From Prevotella sp. (GTDB taxonomy: Bacteria; Bacteroidota; Bacteroidia; Bacteroidales; Bacteroidaceae), in assembly GCA_022779305.1 (NCBI GenBank), contig JALFSW010000062.1:1-58086 (forward strand): a DNA stretch of 58,086 nucleotides, given 5' to 3'. Shown here in pieces: positions 1 to 5,767 of this stretch. The notes below the pieces were generated by a model. That model was given only the letters and a program-made list of their open reading frames with translations. It had not been told where the DNA came from and did no database searches. The translations under genes were made by a program, and so were the position numbers. How positions within the stretch are numbered: the stretch's first letter is position 1; each line of letters opens with the position of its first letter.

Positions 1-132
1 TATGTCCGTAACTTGCTCTTTCATAGGTATAAAGGTACAAAAAATATCTCAAATACGCAAGAAAACAAGCGATTTATGATAGCCTTTTATAAGATTTTTG
101 AAGAGAAAGTATTGACTGGTCACTACCGCTGA
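1..132 (+). CDS. 3' end of an unidentified protein (partial, truncated by window edge)
   Basis: Frame 1 is open from the first base to a TGA at 130-132, giving 43 residues that end in EEKVLTGHYR. The composition (charged and aromatic residues, no low complexity) looks like a genuine protein C-terminus. A strong intrinsic terminator begins 28 nt after the stop and points the same way, which is the main support for calling this a real gene end. The remaining fragment is too short to assign a family. I see no in-window start that would be convincing; the internal ATG at 76 would give only 18 residues. Confidence 0.55.
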   Translation, partial: YVRNLLFHRYKGTKNISNTQENKRFMIAFYKIFEEKVLTGHYR

Positions 133-159
133 ATAGTTACAATCGCTTACCTAATGCGT

Positions 160-204
160 CTCCCAATCATTGAATCTTGTGTTCGATGATTGGGAGTTTT
201 TTTT
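160..204 (+). terminator. Intrinsic terminator of the partial gene at the left edge
   Basis: Perfect 11-bp arms, CTCCCAATCAT at 160-170 and ATGATTGGGAG at 186-196, are followed at once by eight T residues (197-204). On the minus strand no T-run follows the stem, so it serves the rightward gene and not fur. Confidence 0.85.
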
Positions 205-241
205 GCTTATTTCGTTTTCTTGGGAAAAATGCTGTTTTTTC

Positions 242-673
242 TTACGAAAGTTGTCGATTCTCCTTTGCCAAACACTCTGGACATACACCTTTATAATATA
301 GCTGAGCGTCTTCCACCTTGAAACCTTTCATTGCACCAGCGAGGTCGATGGGTGGTTGGATTTGGTGGAAATCATAGATTTTTCCGCAGTTTTTGCAGCT
401 GAAGTGTGCGTGGGGCTGTGTGTCGCCATCGTAGCAAACGCGGTGTTCGTCGATGGTGATCATCAGTGCTGCTCCTTTTTCAGAGAACATTCGCAGGGTG
501 TTGTAGATCGTGGTTCGACTGACTGTTGGGATGCGTTTTTTGAGATTCACGAAGATTTCGTCAATCGTTGGATGGGTGTGGTGTGTAAGTAGATAGCGCA
601 TGATTTCGATGCGTTGGATGGATGGTCGGATACCGCATTCGAGTAGTTTTTTATAAGCTGGATCTATGTTCAT
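242..673 (-). CDS. Fur/PerR family transcriptional regulator
   Basis: A 143-residue metal-dependent repressor of the Fur superfamily, which binds DNA as a dimer and senses iron or peroxide. The N-terminal half is a winged helix, with the recognition-helix region around RTTIYNTLRMF. The C-terminal half carries two CxxC pairs (CKNCGK and CPECLA) that form the structural zinc site, and a His-rich region (PHAHFSC). The ATG at 673 is preferred over a TTG 63 codons upstream because a good promoter lies at 721-752, inside the longer version, and because family members start near MN-DPAY. PerR is more likely than Fur given the zinc-binding cysteines and the neighbouring rubredoxin gene, but metal specificity cannot be read from sequence alone. 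Confidence 0.9.
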   Translation of the reverse strand: MNIDPAYKKLLECGIRPSIQRIEIMRYLLTHHTHPTIDEIFVNLKKRIPTVSRTTIYNTLRMFSEKGAALMITIDEHRVCYDGDTQPHAHFSCKNCGKIYDFHQIQPPIDLAGAMKGFKVEDAQLYYKGVCPECLAKENRQLS

Positions 674-720
674 TGTTTTTAATTCTATTGTTGAGTGACA
701 ACTGTGTAAATATTTTTCCG

Positions 721-752
721 CAAAATTAGGAAATAATCTTTTAAGCGCCAAA
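721..752 (-). promoter_or_regulatory. Promoter of the Fur/PerR gene
   Basis: On the minus strand this reads TTTG, 20 bp, TAATTTTG, matching the Bacteroidetes -33/-7 consensus (TTTG / TAnnTTTG). Transcription would begin near 714, leaving a leader of about 40 nt before the ATG at 673. Confidence 0.7.
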
Positions 753-887
753 TCTTTATTGAATAAATTACAAATATTGAATGCTAATGTTTTTTTATAT
801 GGTAGAAATGAAAAAACTGCGCCAAAGTCCAAATAGGATTCTGTCGCAGTTTTAATAAACAAAATGATTTATGGTAAAGGAGGAGAA

Positions 888-1052
888 TTATTCCTCTACT
901 ACTTCAAAATCGTCTTTTCCAACACCGCAAAGTGGGCAAACCCAATCATCTGGAATATCTTCAAAAGCTGTACCAGGAGCGATGCCACCATCAGGATCGC
1001 CTATTTCTGGGTCATAGACATATCCACAAGTTACGCATTCATATTTTTTCAT
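888..1052 (-). CDS. Rubredoxin
   Basis: A 54-residue one-iron electron-transfer protein. Two CxxCG loops bind the Fe(SCys)4 centre: [10 protein letters not shown] near the N-terminus and [12 protein letters not shown] near the C-terminus. Between them are the usual aromatic core and the P-D-DW signature before the second loop. The length is typical of the family. It is transcribed leftward from its own promoter (1095-1126). Rubredoxins donate electrons to peroxide- and superoxide-reducing enzymes in anaerobes, which fits a position immediately upstream of a PerR-like regulator. The 213-nt gap to that gene and its separate promoter argue against a shared operon. Confidence 0.93.
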   Translation of the reverse strand: MKKYECVTCGYVYDPEIGDPDGGIAPGTAFEDIPDDWVCPLCGVGKDDFEVVEE

Positions 1053-1094
1053 AATGAGATTGTATTATTTATATGATTAAATCTATATTCGCTG

Positions 1095-1126
1095 CAAAGA
1101 TAAGCGTTATTTGTAGAAATTACAAA
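1095..1126 (-). promoter_or_regulatory. Promoter of rubredoxin gene
   Basis: The minus strand reads TTTG, 20 bp, TATCTTTG, a full match to the Bacteroidetes consensus. The predicted start near 1088 gives a leader of about 36 nt. Confidence 0.75.
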
Positions 1127-1224
1127 TTTTGAACGTTAATTTTTGCAAACCCTTTCTTTTGTTTTGCTATCTCTGTTTTGCAAAATGAGGATTTATCGCT
1201 ATCTTGTTCCAATTTATTTCTTAT

Positions 1225-1254
1225 CCCAATTTGGTCTCTAATGACCGAATTGGG
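1225..1254. repeat. Dispersed palindrome (GGTC-ATTA-GACC family), copy directly after the prs stop
   Basis: Arms CCCAATTTGGTC and GACCGAATTGGG flank a short TCTAAT loop. The element starts at the base after the prs stop codon and may act as its 3' hairpin. It belongs to the family also seen at 3220, 5359, 22008, 23700, 44488, 46484, 53290 and 53726. Confidence 0.8.
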
Positions 1255-2193
1255 TTAAACCAAGTATTGGTTAGAGATACTTTCGTTGTTCACCACACGC
1301 TGAATGGTTTCTGCAAACATCTCTGCCACAGAGATTTGTTTCACTTTTGAACAGCGGTCTGTGTAGGGGATGGAGTCGGTGAAAACGATTTCTTCGAGCG
1401 ATGATGCTTCCACACGTTCGGTGGCAGGACCACTCATGACGCAGTGGGATGCACAGGCGCGCACGCTCTTTGCGCCGGCTGCTTTCATTATATCGGCTGC
1501 CTTGGCGATCGTACCTGCCGTATCAACCATATCATCGATGATGACCACGTTCTTGTCTTTCACATCACCAATGATTTGCATTGTTGCCACTTCGTTGGCA
1601 CGTGCACGGGTTTTGTTGCAAAGCACGAGCGGACAACCTAAATATTTGGCGTAGGTGTTGGCACGTTTCGAGCCGCCCACATCGGGACTGGCGATGACCA
1701 TATCTTCGAGTTTGAGCCCTTGCAGATAGGGAAGGATGACGCCACTGGCATAGAGGTGATCCACGGGTACATCGAAGAAGCCTTGTATCTGGTCGGCGTG
1801 GAGATCCATGGTGATAAGGCGGTCGATGCCAGCCACGCTCAAAAGGTCGGCGATGAGTTTCGCGCCGATGCTCACACGGGGTTTGTCTTTTCTGTCTTGG
1901 CGTGCCCATCCGAAGTAGGGAATCACGGCGATGATGTTGCGGGCAGAGGCGCGTTTGGCTGCATCGATCATCAGGAGTAATTCCATCAGGTTGTCGGAGT
2001 TGGGGAAGGTGCTTTGCACGAGATAGACGTCTTTCCCACGAATGCTCTGTTCGTAGGAAACCACAAACTCGCCATCAGAGAAGCGGGTCATTACCAGATT
2101 GCCCAGCGGACAACCTAAACTTGCACAAATCTTTTCTGCGAGGTATCTCGTTTTCGTTCCGGAGAATACCAAAAAAGAATTATCTTCGCTCAT
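1255..2193 (-). CDS. prs: Ribose-phosphate pyrophosphokinase
   Basis: This enzyme makes PRPP from ribose 5-phosphate and ATP for nucleotide, histidine and NAD synthesis in the cytosol. The 312-residue length is standard for class I enzymes. Visible signatures are the N-terminal SGTKTRYLAEKIC/FSDGE region, the metal- and ATP-binding segment MDLHADQIQGFF, and the PRPP loop VIIDDMVDTAGTI. The start MSEDNSF places the conserved core at the normal distance. It is monocistronic: the next leftward gene, rubredoxin, has its own promoter, and a palindromic repeat sits immediately after the stop. I found no clear promoter in the 311 nt upstream. Confidence 0.97.
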   Translation of the reverse strand: MSEDNSFLVFSGTKTRYLAEKICASLGCPLGNLVMTRFSDGEFVVSYEQSIRGKDVYLVQSTFPNSDNLMELLLMIDAAKRASARNIIAVIPYFGWARQDRKDKPRVSIGAKLIADLLSVAGIDRLITMDLHADQIQGFFDVPVDHLYASGVILPYLQGLKLEDMVIASPDVGGSKRANTYAKYLGCPLVLCNKTRARANEVATMQIIGDVKDKNVVIIDDMVDTAGTIAKAADIMKAAGAKSVRACASHCVMSGPATERVEASSLEEIVFTDSIPYTDRCSKVKQISVAEMFAETIQRVVNNESISNQYLV

Positions 2194-2354
2194 TTTTCTT
2201 TTATATTTTTAATTTAAGTTCTTTCAATGTCATGCCAGCGTTTTCCTCCCTTGATAGGAGATTTTAGGGTGATGAGGCTGCACGAGGATTTTCTATGGGT
2301 TTTATTAGGAATTGATATTTTTTTTCTTCCAATTAGCTTTCAAAAACCAGGATA

Positions 2355-2468
2355 GTCCTCCCTAATTAGATAGCCCTCCCTAATTAGAAGGCTCCTCGCC
2401 TCCAAAAATAGCCCGTTTCCCCAATTAGCCTCCTTTCTAGTTAGCTCCCCAAAATCAGATAGCCCCCC
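2355..2468. repeat. Degenerate CTAATTAG-type array in the prs upstream region
   Basis: The 311-nt gap 2194-2504 holds no gene. Its right-hand part repeats CCCTAATTAG, CCCTAATTAG, CCCAATTAG and TTCTAGTTAG, separated by C-rich stretches. This resembles the CCTAG arrays elsewhere in the window in its tandem, pyrimidine-rich build, with CTAATTAG replacing CTAG. Confidence 0.5.
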
Positions 2469-2504
2469 GGTCTTTTAATTGGTTGTTTCGAAGGGGGGAG
2501 AAGT

Positions 2505-3122
2505 TTAATCGCTTGCTTTGAGGAGGTTGCGAAAGTGTCGAATGAGCTGGCGGAAGTCTTGTGCGTGTTGTATGTCGAACTTGCGCCACAAGTCATCACC
2601 AACAACCATTCCACCAAATCCCAATTCTTTCACCATTGCCACATCGCCCAATCCCAATTGCCCCATTGCGTAGACATTTCGCTGAAGCAAACCTTGGCGT
2701 TTGGCTTCCCAAAGTTCTTCGCCAATGAGTGATGTGTGTGGTCGGCTTTCACCCTCTTCACCCTCCTTGCCTTGAAGATTACCCAAAAACACGTAATCAG
2801 CCGTTTTGCGCACGGCCTTTAGGCGCATAATATTTGTACAAGTGCGACCGATGCGTCCTTTGTAGCCCTGTGGCGGTTGCGCATCGAGCGATGACAGATG
2901 GATGCCAGCCAATCGGTAGTCGTCCCTGAGTTGGAAATCGTGATGAAGCGTGATGTGTCGGTGATATTTTTCGGGAATTAGTTGTAAGAGGCGTTTCATA
3001 TACTGCGATGAAGTATCGGTCTTCGAGATATGTAGGTTTTCAAGCCCTTCCTCAAAGAGTGTTGTCAGGATTTTGTCTTCTTCCACAAAGAATGTGGATG
3101 GTGTCATGACGACCAACTTCAT
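2505..3122 (-). CDS. Thiamine phosphate synthase / TenI-like TIM-barrel protein
   Basis: A 205-residue protein of the ThiE/TenI superfamily. ThiE couples the thiazole and pyrimidine phosphates to make thiamine phosphate. Recognisable pieces are the barrel segment with GIHLSS, the GRTCTN stretch where ThiE has its phosphate-binding GxSxH turn, and a late GFGGMVVGDDLW segment. Several family motifs are altered, so it may be an orphan paralogue with another role; no thi genes are nearby. A canonical promoter lies 24 nt upstream of the ATG. The product name is a family-level inference. Confidence 0.65.
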   Translation of the reverse strand: MKLVVMTPSTFFVEEDKILTTLFEEGLENLHISKTDTSSQYMKRLLQLIPEKYHRHITLHHDFQLRDDYRLAGIHLSSLDAQPPQGYKGRIGRTCTNIMRLKAVRKTADYVFLGNLQGKEGEEGESRPHTSLIGEELWEAKRQGLLQRNVYAMGQLGLGDVAMVKELGFGGMVVGDDLWRKFDIQHAQDFRQLIRHFRNLLKASD

Positions 3123-3145
3123 AGTTGCATGTTAGATTTTCGATG

Positions 3146-3176
3146 CAAAGGTAGCTAATTTTTGTGAACTCGCAAA
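3146..3176 (-). promoter_or_regulatory. Promoter of the ThiE-like gene
   Basis: The minus strand reads TTTG, 19 bp, TACCTTTG, an exact match to the Bacteroidetes consensus. Transcription would start around 3139, about 17 nt before the ATG at 3122. Confidence 0.75.
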
Positions 3177-3219
3177 ATTTTATTTTGGAGATTTTTATCG
3201 CCTGATTTATATACTTAAG

Positions 3220-3246
3220 CCCTAACGGTCTAATGCCCAATTTGGG
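3220..3246. repeat. Dispersed palindrome copy directly after the zinc-ribbon gene stop
   Basis: Read on the minus strand, the element follows the TAG stop (3247-3249) without a gap: CCCAAATTGGGCATTAGACC and then GTTAGGGC. The ATTAGACC core and GGG/CCC ends place it in the same family as 1225-1254, which abuts the prs stop in the same way. Confidence 0.7.
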
Positions 3247-3777
3247 CTAAAACACGCTATTTTTCAACTTGACATATTCGGTGAATGCCCAATCACTCAC
3301 GGTTGCGTAAGTCATGGCGAGCTCTGCCATGAGGTTAAAACCGATGACAACGATGAGCATAAAAGCGATTGAAAAACCGAAAAACACCCACAAATCGCCA
3401 TGCTTGTGGCGGGCTTGAAAAGCTGCAATGCGGTCGGCAAACGATAGTTTGGCAGCAGATTGTTTTTCCGCTTCACCCTCCTGCGGTGGGTCGAAAGTAG
3501 CGTGATGTGCTGATTGTCCCTCGTTCATCACAACTTCTGGTGCGTCTTCGATGATGCGCACCGCTACTTCTGGAAGTTGCATCACCTGTGCATAATTGCT
3601 GTCGGTCTCGAAAATAGGTACTACGGAACGTGCTTTTGTGCGCCGCACATCACCATCGTTCAACCTACACGTTACCACCGCTCCACAATGCGGACAGCGA
3701 CATTTCACAAGCCCTGCCTCCTCCGTATCCACGGAGAACAGATTGCCGCATTGATTACATTTGATTTTGAACGTCAT
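3247..3777 (-). CDS. Zinc-ribbon membrane protein of unknown function
   Basis: A 176-residue protein. The N-terminus is a zinc ribbon with CxxC pairs at residues 7/10 (CNQC) and 28/31 (CPHC), of the MJ0042 finger type. A polar, probably disordered stretch follows (about 45-115). One transmembrane helix lies at about 129-151 (VFFGFSIAFMLIVVIGFNLM), then a short tail. This layout suggests a cytoplasmic sensor or scaffold tethered to the inner membrane. It starts 7 nt after nspC ends on the same strand, so the two are probably cotranscribed, though no functional link to polyamine synthesis is evident. Confidence 0.75.
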   Translation of the reverse strand: MTFKIKCNQCGNLFSVDTEEAGLVKCRCPHCGAVVTCRLNDGDVRRTKARSVVPIFETDSNYAQVMQLPEVAVRIIEDAPEVVMNEGQSAHHATFDPPQEGEAEKQSAAKLSFADRIAAFQARHKHGDLWVFFGFSIAFMLIVVIGFNLMAELAMTYATVSDWAFTEYVKLKNSVF

Positions 3778-3784
3778 AAGCCTC

Positions 3785-4948
3785 TTAGTCCATTCGTGAT
3801 TTATAATCTTCGTAGTCGTATTCTCGCAAGACTTCCACTTCGTTATCCGTCCTTAGCAACGCAATCGAAGGATGCGAAATTCCGTTAAACATGTTGGTTT
3901 TCACTGTCGTATAGTGCAGCATATCTTCAAAGATGATGTTCTCACCAATCGCCAGCTCGTGATCGAATTGCCAATAGCCCATCCAGTCGCCACTTAAACA
4001 ACTGTTGCCTCCCAAACGATAAACCCGCTCGCCATGCTGTTCGCCCTCGTTCGTGCAGACAGCTCCCCGCACTTGTGGCTGATAAGGCATTTCCAAACAA
4101 TCGGGCATGTGTGCCGTGAAACTCACATTGAGGATAGCGGTTTTGATGGCGTGATCTTCCACAATGTCCACCACCTGTGCCACCAGTGCCCCCGTTTGCC
4201 ATGCAAAGGCACTTCCCGGTTCCATGATGATGTGCAGGTGTGGATAACGCGCCTTGAAGTCGGTCAATAACCGAATGAGACGTTCCACATCATAATCGGC
4301 ACGTGTCATGAGATGTCCACCCCCAAAGTTCACCCACTTCACCTGCGCAAACCACTTTCCGAATTTCTCTTCGATATGTGTCAGCGTGCGTTCAAAAACA
4401 TCGCTCCCACTCTCACAATGGCAATGAAAATGAAACCCATCAATGCCATTGGGCAACGCTTCTGGTAGTTTGTCGGCAGCCACACCAAATCGTGTGCCGG
4501 GCGCACAAGGATTATATAATAAGGTGTCCACCTCTGAATATTCAGGGTTCAGCCGCAAACCGAAACTGATTGCTGGGTTCTGCGCCTTCGCCCGTGTAGC
4601 GTAGCGTTCAAACTGCCCCAGCGAGTTAAACACCAAATGTGATGAACAGCGTGCAATTTCGTCTATCTCGTAGTCCGTATAGGCAGGCGAAAAAGTATGG
4701 GTTGGTGCGCCGAAGGCTTCAAATCCGAGGCGAGCTTCGGCAAGCGATGATGCAGTTGTGGAATGGATGTATTCCCGAAAAATGGGGAACGTTTTCCAAA
4801 GCGCATACGCCTTGAAAGCGAGAATAATCTCCACACCTGCCCGTTCTGCCACGCTCGCAACTAAGGCGAGATTGCGCCTCAAGTGAGCCTCTTCAAGGAT
4901 GTAAGTGGGGCGTAGAATGTTTGCGAAATCTGTAGGGTTTGTTTTCAT
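3785..4948 (-). CDS. nspC: Carboxynorspermidine decarboxylase
   Basis: A 387-residue PLP enzyme of the alanine racemase/ornithine decarboxylase fold III group. It decarboxylates carboxy(nor)spermidine in the last step of the alternative spermidine pathway found in Bacteroidetes. The PLP lysine is probably K46 in ILAFKAYALW. The glycine-rich GFHFHCHCESG segment, the WVNFGGG turn and the C-terminal LGGNSCLSGDWMG block match the family. Its leader (4949 to about 5095) contains a 64-bp direct duplication of the start region, including a second ATG followed by AAAACAAA, and a -7-like TAACTTTG at 5099-5106 on the minus strand. Confidence 0.93.
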   Translation of the reverse strand: MKTNPTDFANILRPTYILEEAHLRRNLALVASVAERAGVEIILAFKAYALWKTFPIFREYIHSTTASSLAEARLGFEAFGAPTHTFSPAYTDYEIDEIARCSSHLVFNSLGQFERYATRAKAQNPAISFGLRLNPEYSEVDTLLYNPCAPGTRFGVAADKLPEALPNGIDGFHFHCHCESGSDVFERTLTHIEEKFGKWFAQVKWVNFGGGHLMTRADYDVERLIRLLTDFKARYPHLHIIMEPGSAFAWQTGALVAQVVDIVEDHAIKTAILNVSFTAHMPDCLEMPYQPQVRGAVCTNEGEQHGERVYRLGGNSCLSGDWMGYWQFDHELAIGENIIFEDMLHYTTVKTNMFNGISHPSIALLRTDNEVEVLREYDYEDYKSRMD

Positions 4949-5043
4949 TATGAGTTTCTGTCTCTTGCCGTGGAAAATTATGTATTTTGCACAGCGTGGA
5001 GTTTGTTTTCATTATGGGTTTCTGTCTCTTGCCGTGGGCAATT
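4932..5043. repeat. Tandem direct duplication (64-bp period) over the nspC start
   Basis: About 45 bp starting at 4932 (through the nspC ATG and its upstream leader) is repeated from 4996 with only a few mismatches. The copies share GTTTGTTTTCATTAT and TTTCTGTCTCTTGCCGTGG. The upstream copy recreates an ATG (5012) in a different frame from nspC. It opens a 39-codon upstream reading frame that overlaps the nspC start and stops at 4893. Confidence 0.8.
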
Positions 5044-5154
5044 GTTTTGCCTGCGGCTTTTTTGTACCCGTTTCCTTCGGGCATTGCTTATGCGTTTGCA
5101 AAGTTATGAAAAACTTTCTGTTTTTGGTTATTTTCTCTGCCATTTTCATAGTTT

Positions 5155-5273
5155 TCCCTAGTCCTCCTAGGTTTCCCCTAGGTTTTCCTAGTCTTCCTAG
5201 TCTTCCTAGCCTCCCTAGTCTTCCTAGCCTCCCTAGGTCTTCCTAGGTCTCCCTAGGTTTCCCTAGTCTCCCT
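5155..5273. repeat. CCTAG array 1
   Basis: Twelve or so CTAG tetramers spaced 9-10 nt apart with C/T-only spacers (such as TCTTC and GTTTCC) on the plus strand. The array occupies the divergent gap between nspC and the small peptide gene. No reading frame, inverted-repeat boundary or fixed-length spacer is present. Confidence 0.9.
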
Positions 5274-5303
5274 TCTTATTTTTAATTTAACATTATTTAA
5301 TAC

Positions 5304-5343
5304 GGGGGGGGGGTAAATATCCCTTCATAAATTTGTACCTTTG
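5304..5343 (+). promoter_or_regulatory. Promoter of the small-peptide/BspA operon with adjacent G10 tract
   Basis: A -7 element TACCTTTG lies at 5336-5343. The position expected for the -33 element (about 5312-5316) coincides with the end of a run of ten G residues (5304-5313) and has no TTTG. Transcription would start near 5350, leaving a leader of about 175 nt. Length variation in such a tract could alter promoter strength. Confidence 0.5.
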
Positions 5344-5358
5344 TAGCCAATTATGAAG

Positions 5359-5379
5359 CCCAATTCGGTCATTAGAGAC
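5359..5379. repeat. Half copy of the dispersed palindrome in the operon leader
   Basis: CCCAATTCGGTCATTAGAG and then AC: one complete arm plus loop of the GGTC-ATTA-GACC family, without the closing AATTGGG arm. It lies just downstream of the predicted transcription start. Confidence 0.6.
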
Positions 5380-5525
5380 AAAAAGTGCTATATAGTAGCT
5401 GATTTTTCAAATTTTCATTTGATGAACTTAAGTTTTTCTGGAAGATACGAAAGAAATTTCTGTAACCAACTACTAAGCTTGCTTTAAAGTAATATAGGCA
5501 AAAATTTTAATTTTAAATAAATAGA

Positions 5526-5729
5526 ATGAATAAACAAAATGTAAAACGGCTTTATGAAAAGCCAACGATGATTTGCGTCTATGTGGAATCTCATGGATTG
5601 CTGGAAGGTTTATCAATGGGTATGAGCGACGACAGTATTGAAGGTGGCGGTGATGCAAAAGGTATCGAGTTAGGCTCCGAAACGGATAGTGATTTCAACA
5701 ATCGGTGGAGCTCAAGTTGGGAAGATTGA
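5526..5729 (+). CDS. Small acidic peptide of unknown function
   Basis: A 67-residue protein without a signal peptide or membrane helix. The N-terminal part (KRLYEKPTMICVYVES) resembles the start of many short Bacteroidales proteins that precede surface-protein genes. It is followed by GLLEGLSMGMSDD, a Gly/Asp-rich stretch (IEGGGDAKG), and a very acidic, Trp-containing tail ending SSSWED. It sits 38 nt upstream of the BspA-like gene and almost certainly shares its transcript. The function is unknown; a leader-plus-core peptide or a secreted small protein are possibilities, but no maturation enzyme is encoded nearby. Confidence 0.7.
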   Translation: MNKQNVKRLYEKPTMICVYVESHGLLEGLSMGMSDDSIEGGGDAKGIELGSETDSDFNNRWSSSWED

Positions 5730-5767
5730 AATTGAAGTTTAGAAATTTAGATTTTTTATAAAGTAAA

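Noticed and set aside
1..24. Minus-strand gene start (ATG at 24, MKEQVTDI)
   Set aside because: Only eight codons are visible and the plus-strand frame through the same bases is open to a stop with a terminator behind it, which is the better explanation.
674..862. N-terminal extension of the Fur/PerR protein from a TTG
   Set aside because: A consensus promoter lies inside it and the added residues are unlike any Fur family N-terminus.
4905..5246. 113-residue plus-strand reading frame with PSL repeats
   Set aside because: It runs antisense over the nspC start and then reads the CCTAG array as protein; composition is repeat-derived and no homologous family is apparent.
5155..5273. CCTAG arrays as CRISPR repeats
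   Set aside because: The repeated unit is 4-5 nt with 5-6 nt low-complexity spacers, far shorter than CRISPR repeats and spacers, and no cas gene is present.
5344..5525. Riboswitch in the long leader of the peptide/BspA operon
   Set aside because: The 175-nt leader shows no known aptamer signature and no terminator or sequestering hairpin near the start codon; only a half palindrome is visible.
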